From assembly GCF_007954505.1 (NCBI RefSeq), contig NZ_CP042412.1, positions 2,232,001 to 2,296,000 of the forward strand: 64,000 bases of DNA, in the 5' to 3' direction. Of this stretch, positions 17,459 to 25,142 are shown one piece after another. The stretch comes from Microbacterium sp. CBA3102 (lineage in GTDB: Bacteria; Actinomycetota; Actinomycetes; Actinomycetales; Microbacteriaceae). The position numbers were made by a program, and so were the translations under genes. Position 1 is the first letter of the stretch. Every line of letters begins with the position of its first letter. The notes beneath the pieces were generated by a model that did not search any database, was not told where the DNA came from, and saw only the letters and a program-made list of their open reading frames with translations.

Positions 17459-18535
17459 ATGCCAAACTTATCCATAGGTATCGTCGGCCTGCCCAACGTC
17501 GGCAAGTCCACCCTCTTCAATGCACTCACCAAGAACGACGTGCTCGCGGCGAACTATCCGTTCGCGACGATCGAGCCCAACGTCGGCGTGGTGAACCTGC
17601 CCGACCCGCGTCTGGAGAAGCTCGCCGAGATCTTCGGCAGCGAGCGGATCCTCCCCGCTGCGGTCTCGTTCGTCGACATCGCGGGCATCGTGCGCGGCGC
17701 GAGCGAAGGTGAGGGACTCGGCAACAAGTTCCTCGCGAACATCCGCGAGGCCGATGCCATCGCACAGGTCGTCCGTGGGTTCGCCGACGACGACGTCGTG
17801 CACGTCGACGGCACGGTGAATCCCGCGTCCGACATGGAGACGATCAACGCCGAGCTCATGCTCGCCGACCTGGAGACCGTCGACAAGGCGATCACCCGGT
17901 ACGAGAAGGAAGTCCGCGGCAAGAAGATCGAGCCCGTCGTGCTCGAGACCGCGAAGGCGGCGAAGGACGCTCTGGAGCGTGGCGTGCTGCTGTCGGTCGC
18001 CGGCATCGATCTGACGCCGATCCGGGAACTCGGTCTGCTCACCTCGAAGCCCGTCATCTTCGTGTTCAACGTCGACGAGGCCGTGCTGACCGACGATGCG
18101 CGCAAGGCGGAGCTCGCCGCTCTCGTCGCTCCCGCGAAGGCGATCTTCCTCGACGCGAAGATCGAGTCCGAGCTCATCGACCTCGATCCGGAGGATGCGG
18201 CAGAACTGCTCGCGTCGACCGGCCAGGACGAGTCGGGCCTGGACCAGCTCGCCCGCATCGGCTTCGACACCCTCGGCCTGCAGACCTACCTCACGGCCGG
18301 TCCGAAGGAGGCTCGTGCGTGGACGATCCCCAAGGGTTCAAAGGCGCCGCAGGCGGCCGGTGTCATCCACACCGACTTCGAGAAGGGCTTCATCAAGGCG
18401 GAGATCGTCTCGTTCGACGACCTGGTCGAGACGGGCTCCGTCGTGGAAGCCCGCGCCAAGGGCAAGGCGCGCCTCGAAGGCAAGGACTACGTCATGCAGG
18501 ACGGCGACGTCGTGGAGTTCCGCTTCAACAACTAG
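17459..18535 (+). CDS. ychF: redox-regulated ATPase YchF (OLA1 family)
   Basis: YchF is a universally conserved P-loop NTPase that binds ATP and associates with ribosomes. This 358-residue protein has G1 GLPNVGKST (residues 10-18), G3 DIAG near residue 69, the altered G4 NVDE near residue 205 that favours ATP over GTP, and a C-terminal TGS domain (GKDYVMQDGDVVEFRFN). The first nine residues (MPNLSIGIV) use the codons TTA and ATA, rare in this genome. They differ from the ancestral VALTIGIV stub at 14414. The native start has been swapped by element B; the rest of the protein is intact. Confidence 0.97.
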   Translation: MPNLSIGIVGLPNVGKSTLFNALTKNDVLAANYPFATIEPNVGVVNLPDPRLEKLAEIFGSERILPAAVSFVDIAGIVRGASEGEGLGNKFLANIREADAIAQVVRGFADDDVVHVDGTVNPASDMETINAELMLADLETVDKAITRYEKEVRGKKIEPVVLETAKAAKDALERGVLLSVAGIDLTPIRELGLLTSKPVIFVFNVDEAVLTDDARKAELAALVAPAKAIFLDAKIESELIDLDPEDAAELLASTGQDESGLDQLARIGFDTLGLQTYLTAGPKEARAWTIPKGSKAPQAAGVIHTDFEKGFIKAEIVSFDDLVETGSVVEARAKGKARLEGKDYVMQDGDVVEFRFNN

Positions 18536-18553
18536 CGTCATTCTTGGTGACGA

Positions 18554-18910
18554 TCACTCCTGATCCCACGGCAGTCTCACCTGCGGCAGGATGTAGATGC
18601 GGCCGAGGGTCGCGACCGGATGCCTCGTCATGTACTCGGCGGCTTCGTCGATCGAATCGGCGGTGATGAGGTCGTAGCCGGCGAACCACTCCTTGAACTC
18701 GGGGAACGGGCCGTCGGTGATCAGGGCGCGGCCGTCACGGACGACGACGGACTTCGCCTGCTCGGGACCCGCGACCGGTGCCCCCTCACCCAGACGTCCC
18801 GCCGCTTCGCCCTCGGCAGCCCAGCGTTCGAGCATCGCCTGGTCCTCGGATTGGGTCAGATCGGTGCCGGTGGGGTCGGACATGTGGATGACGAGGTACT
18901 TGCTGCTCAT
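18554..18910 (-). CDS. YCII/DGPF family protein
   Basis: This 118-residue YCII-domain protein contains the DGPF motif (ALITDGPFPEFKEW near residue 65) and the conserved GYDLITADSIDEA. DGPF proteins are the usual genomic partners of ECF42-type sigma factors; their biochemical role is unsettled. The gene overlaps the sigma factor stop by 4 bp and follows it in the same operon. It is convergent with ychF, 18 bp apart. Confidence 0.9.
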   Translation of the reverse strand: MSSKYLVIHMSDPTGTDLTQSEDQAMLERWAAEGEAAGRLGEGAPVAGPEQAKSVVVRDGRALITDGPFPEFKEWFAGYDLITADSIDEAAEYMTRHPVATLGRIYILPQVRLPWDQE

Positions 18911-20172
18911 GAGAGTTCTCCATTCGATGGTGCGAGCTGATTCCGTCGGCGGATGAGGTGAGTGGTCTCGGCGGTGTTCGCGGCCAGACCGATTGCGCGG
19001 TCATAGGCCGCTCGGGCGTCGGCGGAGCGGCCGGTCGCGCGCAGCAGTTCCGCACGGGTGACGTGGAAGGCGTGGTGGCTGTCGAGCGCGTCGGCGAGTC
19101 GGTCGATGATCGCGAGAGCGAGGTCGGGTGAGTCGTGTTCGGAGATCGCGATGGCCTTGTTGAGGGTGACGAGTGGACTCGGGTCGATCTCCTCGAGCCG
19201 GGAGTAGAGGCTCGCGATGCGCGCCCAGTCGGTGTCACGCGGGTGCGGGGCGGTCACGTGGGCGGCATTGATCTCCGCGAGTAGCCGGTATCTGCCGGAG
19301 GGCTCATCAGCCTCCCGTGATCCGAGCAATTGCAGACCCTCAGCGATCAACTCTCGATCCCAGGACCCCCGATCCTGCTCATCGAGCCGCACCAGCTCAC
19401 CGTCGACCGAGACGCGGGCCTGAGAGCGGGCGTCGGTGAGCAGCATCAACGCGAGCAGACCGACCACCTCGGCATCGTCAGGACGGAGTCCCTGTGCGAG
19501 CCGGGTGAGTCGGATCCCCTCGGCGGTCAGCTCGCGCCGGATCGCGGGCGTGTCGGGGCCGGAAGCGAGGTATCCCTCGTTGAAGACGAGATACAGCACA
19601 ACGAGGACGGCATCGATGCGCTCGGGGAGGTCCTCCGCCGTGGGGATCGCGAAGGGGACGCCGGCCGCCTTGAGCTTCGCTTTAGCCCGGCTGATCCGCT
19701 GACCCATGGTCGTGTCCTGCACGAGGAACGCGTGGGCGATCTCGGCGACGGTGAGCCCGCCGACGATCCTCAAGGTCAGCGCGACGCGCGCGTCGAGCGA
19801 GAGCGCCGGATGGCAGCAGATGAACAGCAGCCGAAGCCGATCATCCTCGATGGCGCCGGTCGGGGCGGCGGGTTCCGGATCGTGCAGCCGCAGCGCCTCC
19901 CAGTGCTTCTCGTCTCGACGCGCCTCACGTCGCAGCCGGTCGATCGCCCTGCGATTCGCTGTCGTGGTCACCCACCCGGCAGGGTTCGGCGGTATGCCGT
20001 GTGCTGGCCAATGCTCGACAGCGGTCGCGAACGCCTCCGCGGTCATCTCCTCGGCCAGGTCGAGGTCTCCGAACCGCCGCGTGAGTCCCGCGACGATCCG
20101 CGCCCACTCCTCCCGATGCGTGCGCGTGATCACCGTCGCGACATCCCGAGTGTCGTCCCGGGGTTCCGGCAT
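18907..20172 (-). CDS. ECF42-type RNA polymerase sigma factor
   Basis: This 421-residue protein has sigma region 2 (FGDLDLAEEMTAEAFATAVEHWP, then PAGWVTTTANRRAID) and region 4 (LTLRIVGGLTVAEIAHAFLVQDTTMGQRI). The roughly 200-residue C-terminal extension is predicted helical/TPR-like, typical of the DUF6596/ECF42 group. No anti-sigma gene is adjacent. ECF42 factors lack one and usually control their own DGPF operon. I chose the ATG at 20170-20172, nine bases after GAGGAG; two more ATGs lie 6 and 9 bases upstream. The YCII gene follows with a 4-bp overlap. Confidence 0.92.
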   Translation of the reverse strand: MPEPRDDTRDVATVITRTHREEWARIVAGLTRRFGDLDLAEEMTAEAFATAVEHWPAHGIPPNPAGWVTTTANRRAIDRLRREARRDEKHWEALRLHDPEPAAPTGAIEDDRLRLLFICCHPALSLDARVALTLRIVGGLTVAEIAHAFLVQDTTMGQRISRAKAKLKAAGVPFAIPTAEDLPERIDAVLVVLYLVFNEGYLASGPDTPAIRRELTAEGIRLTRLAQGLRPDDAEVVGLLALMLLTDARSQARVSVDGELVRLDEQDRGSWDRELIAEGLQLLGSREADEPSGRYRLLAEINAAHVTAPHPRDTDWARIASLYSRLEEIDPSPLVTLNKAIAISEHDSPDLALAIIDRLADALDSHHAFHVTRAELLRATGRSADARAAYDRAIGLAANTAETTHLIRRRNQLAPSNGELS

Positions 20173-20212
20173 CGCCATCATCTCCTCGCTGCATATACTC
20201 CGAGCGGGCCGT

Positions 20213-20398
20213 TCAGCTTGCGACAGTCTTCCGGAAAAGCCGCCGGATCGGTGTGCGGTCGGAAGACTTTCGCCGCGGGCCCTCGGCCTCGGCGGCCGCC
20301 CTGCGTTCAGCGGCAACGCGACGTCGCTCCGCCTCAACCATGGCCCGCCGGGTCTCGGCCTGGTGATAGATGATCGTCAACATCGGATCCATAAACAT
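20213..20398 (-). CDS. small basic/acidic helical protein
   Basis: This 61-residue protein of unknown function opens with MFMDPMLTIIYHQAE. A highly charged helix follows (AEAERRRVAAERRAAAEAEG) and then a basic tail ending in LFRKT. GGAAGG stands nine bases upstream of the ATG. It lies upstream of the sigma factor gene in the same direction and may be part of that transcript. Length and low complexity limit confidence. Confidence 0.55.
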   Translation of the reverse strand: MFMDPMLTIIYHQAETRRAMVEAERRRVAAERRAAAEAEGPRRKSSDRTPIRRLFRKTVAS

Positions 20399-21000
20399 GG
20401 AGGAGGCCCTTCCTGATCGGGCCGGAATCGTTGCATCCGGCTATCAGGACCACGAACGGGCGCGGCTCATTTCGACACCGGCGTGACAGTGACAGGTTCT
20501 GTTGGCCTGATCGCGGTGGTATGCCACCGTTTCGCTTCCATGTGACAGAACCTGGCCGAGGTGATCGACAAGATCACGTCGACTCCACCACGCAGGAGCG
20601 GATCGCGGACATCGTCCGCTCCGTGATCGACTGATCACCACTCGCATCGCCTCGATCCGAGCCACGGCGGATCGAGGCAATGCGCGTGCAGACGGTGCCG
20701 CGTGTTCGCCTTCCCGGGATCGAGCCAATTGACGAAGCTACACGGCGTCGCTGCTCTCCACCGTCGACGTGCGCCGGGCTGCTATCGGGCGAAAGTACGT
20801 ATCCGATGAGACTCATTCAGGTCGAGTTCGCTCCGAGCGTCACCCAGTCGGCAACGTTACCGACCGTACGCTCCCAATCAACGCTTGTGAATAGCGGGGT
20901 GGCCGAATAGGCGAAGGCGTGCCGCGAATCCGGCGATCCTATGAGGCTGCTTGGTTACGGCACGTCGCGGGGTCCCGGTATAACGTCTAGCGTTATTAAC
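20399..21000. other. gene-poor stretch with degenerate coding traces
   Basis: No intact gene is visible. At 20554-20634 two overlapping frames (LAEVIDKITST, then TTQERIADIVRSVID ending in TGA at 20632-20634) read like one broken gene end. At 20493-20554 there is a nested palindrome cluster. The rest, 20640-21000, shows nothing I can support. Confidence 0.4.
20493..20554. repeat. nested inverted repeats
   Basis: CAGGTTCTGT (20493-20502) is matched by ACAGAACCTG (20545-20554). Between them GGTGG/CCACC flanks TATG. It may be a remnant of insertion-sequence ends or an operator; no transposase is present. Confidence 0.4.
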
Positions 21001-21016
21001 GGGATCCGTTATATTC
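20980..21016 (+). promoter_or_regulatory. palindromic promoter/operator of higBA
   Basis: Two palindromes lie just before higB: ATAACG-TCTAG-CGTTAT, then TAACGG-GAT-CCGTTA. TATAAC within the first could be a -10. Such paired operators suit autorepression by the HigA antitoxin. Confidence 0.5.
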
Positions 21017-21022
21017 TTGGGT

Positions 21023-21304
21023 GTGATCAGATCGTTCGGGAGCAAGGCGACCGAACGTCTGTGGCGTCGTGAGCGCGTACCGTCGGTCGATCCTCGGATC
21101 CTCTCGGTGGCGTTGCGCAAGCTTCGGCAAGTGGGGTCTGCAGAATCGATTGACGATCTTCGTCTCCCGCCAGGAAACCGGCTGGAAGCTCTGAAGGGTG
21201 ATCGAGCCGGCCAATACAGCATCAGAGTCAATGACCAGTGGCGGATCTGCTTCGTGTGGACCGACGCTGGCCCAGAGGAGGTGGAGATCGTTGACTACCA
21301 CTGA
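21023..21304 (+). CDS. higB: HigB-type toxin (RelE/ParE superfamily)
   Basis: This 93-residue protein matches the HigB family of ribosome-dependent mRNA interferases: PPGNRLEALKGDRAGQYSI, then VNDQWRICFVW and EIVDYH at the C-terminus. I chose the GTG at 21023 (product begins VIRSFGSKATERLW); a TTG two codons upstream is the alternative. Toxin precedes antitoxin, as in other higBA loci. The 3' end overlaps higA by 14 bp. It probably cleaves translated mRNA when HigA is degraded. Confidence 0.9.
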   Translation: MIRSFGSKATERLWRRERVPSVDPRILSVALRKLRQVGSAESIDDLRLPPGNRLEALKGDRAGQYSIRVNDQWRICFVWTDAGPEEVEIVDYH

Positions 21305-21593
21305 CAAGATTCCCCCGATTCACCCGGGTGAGGTCCTCATGGAGGACTTCATCAAGGGTTTCGAGATCACGCAGAACAAGCTCGCTGTCGCCATCGGTGT
21401 GCCGCCGCGTCGGATCAATGAGATCGTGCACGGCAAGCGGGGGATCTCGGCTGATACCGCCCTGCGGCTTGCGCGATACTTCGGTGTCTCGGCACAGTTC
21501 TGGCTCAATCTTCAGACGCGCTACGAACTGGATCTGGCTGAGGATCGTGCCGCCGAGCAGATCGCGGCGATCAAACCACTTCAGGCTGCGTAG
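21291..21593 (+). CDS. higA: HigA-type antitoxin
   Basis: This 100-residue XRE-family antitoxin contains IHPGEVLMEDFI and a helix-turn-helix (ITQNKLAVAIGVPPRRINEIVHGKRGISADTALRL, split here only by description). The conserved SAQFWLNLQTRYELDLAED follows. Start TTG at 21291 lies inside the end of higB and is backed by the strong AGGAGGTGGAG. It should bind HigB and repress the operon at the palindromes near 20980-21016. A hairpin terminator follows at 21605. Confidence 0.92.
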   Translation: MTTTDKIPPIHPGEVLMEDFIKGFEITQNKLAVAIGVPPRRINEIVHGKRGISADTALRLARYFGVSAQFWLNLQTRYELDLAEDRAAEQIAAIKPLQAA

Positions 21594-21604
21594 CGCAGCC
21601 TTTA

Positions 21605-21635
21605 GTGGTGGAACTCGGTGGGGTTCCGCCACCAC
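21605..21635 (+). terminator. hairpin after higA
   Basis: GTGGTGGAAC (21605-21614) pairs with the complementary arm at about 21623-21635 with small bulges. It lies just after the higA stop; there is no clear T-run. Confidence 0.5.
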
Positions 21636-21718
21636 AACTGACTCCCACCGGTCGGAGGACCCATGGTGATCGATGAGACCCGGCCGACACCGGAGCTCGG
21701 CGAAACCGGGAGGTAGTG

Positions 21719-22291
21719 ATGGAAGTCGAGACACCGGATTCGTATCCCGCCGCGCTCGGGAGACGCCGCGCGCTGGTCATCCGTGTCTGCCTGGTCATCG
21801 TCATCGTCGGGCTCGTGGTGAGCGGGGTCACCGCCTTCCCGCTCCGCGAAGAGTTGTCGCTCGGGCGCGACATCCTGAACAACACGGGCCTCAGCGCGAC
21901 CTTCCCCGACGTCGCCTTCTGGGTGCAGCGGGTAGCGGAAGGGCTCGACGTCACCGGGAGCGCGTATCCGTTCCTGGCCTATGGCACGGATTGGCTGGCG
22001 TTCGCGCACTTGGCCATCGCGGTGGCCTTCATCGGTCCGCTCATCGATCCAGTGCGCAACGTGTGGGTGACCATCTGGGGCCTCATCATGTGCGCGGGTA
22101 TCGTCCCGCTGGCGGTGATCGCCGGAGCCATCCGTGGTCTGCCGATCGGCTGGCAGCTCATCGACATCTCCTTCGGGGTCGTGGCTGCGGTGCCTCTCAC
22201 GATCGCACTCGTGCTGACGCGACGACTCGAGAGATCGAATGTCGTCACCGCTGTCGGAGGAACCGCGTCCGTGCACCATCCGCACGGGTGA
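21719..22291 (+). CDS. four-helix membrane protein of unknown function
   Basis: This 190-residue integral membrane protein has helices near residues 21-42, 86-107, 113-135 and 140-165. Its periplasmic loop contains SLGRDILNNTGL and GTDWLAFAHLAIA. No catalytic motif is recognised. The ATG at 21719 has GGGAGG five bases upstream; a GTG at 21716 is an alternative. It precedes the ABC-F gene by 12 bp and may be co-transcribed. Confidence 0.75.
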   Translation: MEVETPDSYPAALGRRRALVIRVCLVIVIVGLVVSGVTAFPLREELSLGRDILNNTGLSATFPDVAFWVQRVAEGLDVTGSAYPFLAYGTDWLAFAHLAIAVAFIGPLIDPVRNVWVTIWGLIMCAGIVPLAVIAGAIRGLPIGWQLIDISFGVVAAVPLTIALVLTRRLERSNVVTAVGGTASVHHPHG

Positions 22292-22303
22292 CAGGATTGA
22301 CGG

Positions 22304-23965
22304 ATGACCGCAACACTCGTGGCCCAAGGGCTGGCCGGCGGGTACGGCCACCGCACCCTGTTCGACTCCCTCGACCTGACCGTCACCGCGGGTGATGTCG
22401 TGGGCCTCGTCGGGGCCAACGGCGCAGGGAAGTCGACCCTCCTGAAGCTGCTGGCCGGTGTCGACGAGCCGCAGGCCGGGACCATTCGGCTCTCGCCGGC
22501 GGATGCCTTCGTCGGATGGCTCCCGCAGGAACACGAGCGCGTCGCGGGTGAGAGCGTGGTCGACTACATCGGACGCCGGACTGGGTGTGCGGCGGCGACC
22601 AGAGACATGGATGCTGCCGCAGCGGCCCTCGGGGATCCGTCGCTCGCTGCGCCTGGCACAGACCCCGCCGACACCTACTCGGCCGCGCTGGATCGTTGGC
22701 TGGCCAGCGGGGCGGCAGACCTCGAAGAGCGGCTTCCGGCAGTGCTCGCCGACCTCGGCCTCGATCTGGGCGAGGATCCGGCCCACACGCTGATGACATC
22801 GCTGTCGGGCGGACAAGCGGCGCGCGTCGGTCTGGCCGCACTGCTGCTGTCGCGCTTCGACATCGCGCTGCTGGACGAGCCGACGAACGATCTCGACCTC
22901 GACGGCATCGAGCGGCTGGAGGCGTTCGTGCGCGGCCTCCGCGGGGGTGTCGTCGTGGTCAGCCACGATCGCGAGTTCCTCGCCCGATGCGTCACCCGCG
23001 TCCTGGAGCTCGATCTCGCGCAGGGGAGCAACCGCGTGTTCGGTGGCGGCTACGACTCGTACTTGGAGGAGCGGGCGACGATCCGTCGACACCAGCGTGA
23101 GAAGTACGACGAGTTCGCGGACAAGAAGGCCGACCTCGTCGCCCGAGCCCGCACCCAGCGTGAGTGGTCGAGCCAGGGCGTGCGCAACGCGATGAAGAAG
23201 GCGCCCGACAACGACAAGATCAAACGCAAGGCCTCTGCGGAGTCGAGTGAGAAGCAGGCGCAGAAGGTGCGTCAGATGGAGAGCAGGATCGCTCGGCTCG
23301 AAGAGGTCGAGGAGCCGCGCAAGGAGTGGCAGCTCGAGTTCACGATCGGTTCGGCGCCGCGTTCCAGCTCGGTGGTATCCACGCTGAGTTCCGCCGTCTT
23401 CCGACAGGGATCCTTCCAGCTCGGCCCGGTGTCGCTCCAGGTGAACGCGGGCGAGCGGATCGGCATCACCGGCCCGAACGGCGCCGGGAAATCGACGCTG
23501 CTGCGCGGGCTGCTCGGGCGGCAACTCCCCGATGAGGGAACGGCGAGCCTCGGTGCGAGCGTGCAGATCGGCGAGATCGACCAGGCCCGTGCGCAGCTCG
23601 TCGGCACGCAGCCGCTCGCCGGCGCCTTCGAGGAACTCGTGCCGGAGATGGCGTCCGGGGAGGTGCGCACGCTCCTCGCGAAGTTCGGTCTCAAAGCCGA
23701 TCACGTGATGCGCGCCGTCGATGAGCTCTCGCCCGGGGAACGCACCCGCGCAGGACTGGCGCTGCTGCAGGCGCGGGGCGTCAACCTGCTCGTGCTCGAC
23801 GAGCCGACGAACCACCTCGACCTGCCCGCGATCGAGCAGCTCGAACAGGCGCTCGAGTCCTACGAGGGCACTCTGCTGCTCGTCACCCACGACCGTCGAA
23901 TGCTCGCGACCGTGAAGACCGACCGGCACTGGCGGGTGAAGGCCGGGCAGGTGACGGAGGTCTGA
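22304..23965 (+). CDS. ABC-F family ATPase
   Basis: This 553-residue soluble protein has two ABC ATPase domains and no membrane segment. Domain 1 has Walker [10 protein letters not shown] near residue 37, signature SLSGGQ near residue 167 and Walker [12 protein letters not shown]. Domain 2 has Walker [10 protein letters not shown] near residue 390, signature ELSPGER and [12 protein letters not shown]. The linker at 240-340 is highly charged (P-site tRNA interaction motif region). ABC-F proteins act on the ribosome, as translation factors or in antibiotic resistance; which applies here cannot be told. It may share a transcript with the 21719 gene. Confidence 0.93.
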   Translation: MTATLVAQGLAGGYGHRTLFDSLDLTVTAGDVVGLVGANGAGKSTLLKLLAGVDEPQAGTIRLSPADAFVGWLPQEHERVAGESVVDYIGRRTGCAAATRDMDAAAAALGDPSLAAPGTDPADTYSAALDRWLASGAADLEERLPAVLADLGLDLGEDPAHTLMTSLSGGQAARVGLAALLLSRFDIALLDEPTNDLDLDGIERLEAFVRGLRGGVVVVSHDREFLARCVTRVLELDLAQGSNRVFGGGYDSYLEERATIRRHQREKYDEFADKKADLVARARTQREWSSQGVRNAMKKAPDNDKIKRKASAESSEKQAQKVRQMESRIARLEEVEEPRKEWQLEFTIGSAPRSSSVVSTLSSAVFRQGSFQLGPVSLQVNAGERIGITGPNGAGKSTLLRGLLGRQLPDEGTASLGASVQIGEIDQARAQLVGTQPLAGAFEELVPEMASGEVRTLLAKFGLKADHVMRAVDELSPGERTRAGLALLQARGVNLLVLDEPTNHLDLPAIEQLEQALESYEGTLLLVTHDRRMLATVKTDRHWRVKAGQVTEV

Positions 23966-24010
23966 GCGGCAGCGTCGGCCGGAGAGAACATGCGGCTAGG
24001 CTGGAGGACG

Positions 24011-24103
24011 GTGGCTCCGGCCGCGGTCCGGTCGCTGGCGTCCGCCGTGGACGTCCCGCCTGAGTTCCTGACACCGACGGCACGAGGAGATTCACGCCGA
24101 TGA
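24011..24103 (+). CDS. possible 30-codon leader ORF
   Basis: GTG at 24011 opens a 30-codon frame whose TGA overlaps the next ATG as ATGA (24100-24103). TAGGCT (23997-24002) lies eight bases upstream. It could be a translated leader coupled to the hydrolase-like gene. The product (rich in Ala, Val, Pro and Arg) has no family I know, so this may be chance. Confidence 0.3.
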   Translation: MAPAAVRSLASAVDVPPEFLTPTARGDSRR

Positions 24104-24675
24104 CCGACACCCAGATCTTCGAACCCGACGGTCGCGCGATCCCGTTCGTCGATGAAGGCGACGGTCCTGTCAAGCTCGTCCTGATCCAGGAGCGCGATCT
24201 GGCGGCGGACGTCCTCGGTGTCGTGGCGCACTACCTCGCCGAGGAAGCGGGATTCCACGTGCTGCGCATCGGCCATCGAGCCGAGGCCAAGCGCGAAGAG
24301 GTCTCCCTCGACGATCGGGTCGAGGACGCCCTCGCCGTGATCGACCACGTCGGGTTGGGTGATACCTGGATCGGCGGGCACGGCTTCGGCGGCACGGTCG
24401 CACGGGCCTTCGCCTTGGCGCACGCCGACCGGGTGAACGGTCTCGCACTGCTCGGTGTCGAAGAGAACGACCTGCCTCTCGCGCCGGTGATGCCCGTGCT
24501 GATCATCCAGGGCACCAAGGACCTCGCCAATCGGTTCGCCAACGGTGAGCAGCTGCAGTCCACGGCACCCGAGCGCGCGAGCGTCAAGAGCATCGACGGC
24601 GCTGATCACCTGTTCCCGATGACACACCCGATCGAGACCGCGGTCGTCATCGAGGAGTACCTCGACTGGGATTGA
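24100..24675 (+). CDS. alpha/beta-hydrolase-fold protein lacking the nucleophile
   Basis: This 191-residue protein has the fold's hallmarks: strand-loop IQERD, a nucleophile elbow reading GGHGFGGTVA (93-100), a late Asp in QGTKD (141) and a His in GADHLFP (170). The Ser expected in G-x-S-x-G is Gly at 95, so normal esterase chemistry is unlikely. It is also short for the family. The role could be binding or a different reaction. The ATG at 24100 has GAGGAG about ten bases upstream. Confidence 0.8.
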   Translation: MTDTQIFEPDGRAIPFVDEGDGPVKLVLIQERDLAADVLGVVAHYLAEEAGFHVLRIGHRAEAKREEVSLDDRVEDALAVIDHVGLGDTWIGGHGFGGTVARAFALAHADRVNGLALLGVEENDLPLAPVMPVLIIQGTKDLANRFANGEQLQSTAPERASVKSIDGADHLFPMTHPIETAVVIEEYLDWD

Positions 24676-24690
24676 GCCCCTGACGGGCGC

Positions 24691-25035
24691 TCAGCGCCCC
24701 TGACGCTTCTTGTACGGCTTCGGCTGCCCCTTCACCGCGGGCGCCCGGCCCTTGCCCTTCGAGGCTTTGGCCTTGCCTCCGGCCGGGGCAGGGGCGCTGC
24801 GCACCGGCTCCGGTGCGGCGGCCACCTCGGCCCGCGCCTCCACCAGCAGAAGTTCGCCGACGGGCGTCAAACGCGTGGGCCCGTCGCGATGGACGATCGG
24901 GTGACCCACCTCGGCCTCGAGTTTGTCGATCGAAGTGTAGAGAGAAGCCAGCGGGATGCCGAGCTTCTCCGCCGCGCGCGGGAAGTGCAGTTCGTCCGCG
25001 AGGACGACGAAGCGGCGGAGCAGGGAAATCTTCAC
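24691..25035 (-). CDS. stand-alone LysR-type winged helix with basic tail
   Basis: This 114-residue protein carries only the LysR N-terminal HTH (SLLRRFVVLADELHFPRAAEKLGI, described here in part; then LASLYTSIDKLEAEVG). The ligand-binding domain is absent. Instead it ends in about 35 residues of Ala/Pro then Lys/Gly/Arg (GKAKASKGKG ... YKKRQGR), like nucleoid-binding tails. I chose the GTG at 25033-25035, preceded by AAAGG six bases upstream. It is not a truncation artefact, because the tail is coherent and followed by a stop. It may act as a DNA-binding architectural protein. Confidence 0.75.
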   Translation of the reverse strand: MKISLLRRFVVLADELHFPRAAEKLGIPLASLYTSIDKLEAEVGHPIVHRDGPTRLTPVGELLLVEARAEVAAAPEPVRSAPAPAGGKAKASKGKGRAPAVKGQPKPYKKRQGR

Positions 25036-25099
25036 GATGGCCTTTCGACTGCGCACACGGGCGTGCGAGCTCGCTCCAGGTTACGCGGTGCAGACAGAC

Positions 25100-25130
25100 G
25101 GATGCCGCGGCCGAGTCGGCCGCGGCATCC
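25100..25130 (-). terminator. hairpin terminator
   Basis: A perfect 13-bp stem (25100-25112 with 25118-25130) lies just after the stop of the minus-strand gene at 25143. The stem again carries GGATGCCGCGG. Confidence 0.75.
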
Positions 25131-25142
25131 GGAATCCTTCGG

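Larger units (their letters stand above)
15485..17485. mobile_element. element B inserted in the 5' end of ychF
   Basis: This 2,001-bp unit lies between cores ATCGTC at 15479-15484 and 17480-17485. Its left end (GGTGACTGCAACGTCTA) resembles that of element A and also resembles ychF itself at 17486-17500. Its right end supplies the current ychF start and promoter region. Cargo: a membrane protein (15571-16608) and a convergent caspase-like peptidase (16645-17400). Base composition is visibly less GC-rich than the flanks. No integrase is present. Confidence 0.65.

Noticed and set aside
14438..17485. Recombinase gene within the ychF elements
   Set aside because: All three cargo genes were examined and none shows tyrosine- or serine-recombinase motifs.
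24011..24675. Leader frame as an N-terminal extension of the hydrolase-like protein
   Set aside because: The leader is in a different frame and stops inside the downstream start codon.
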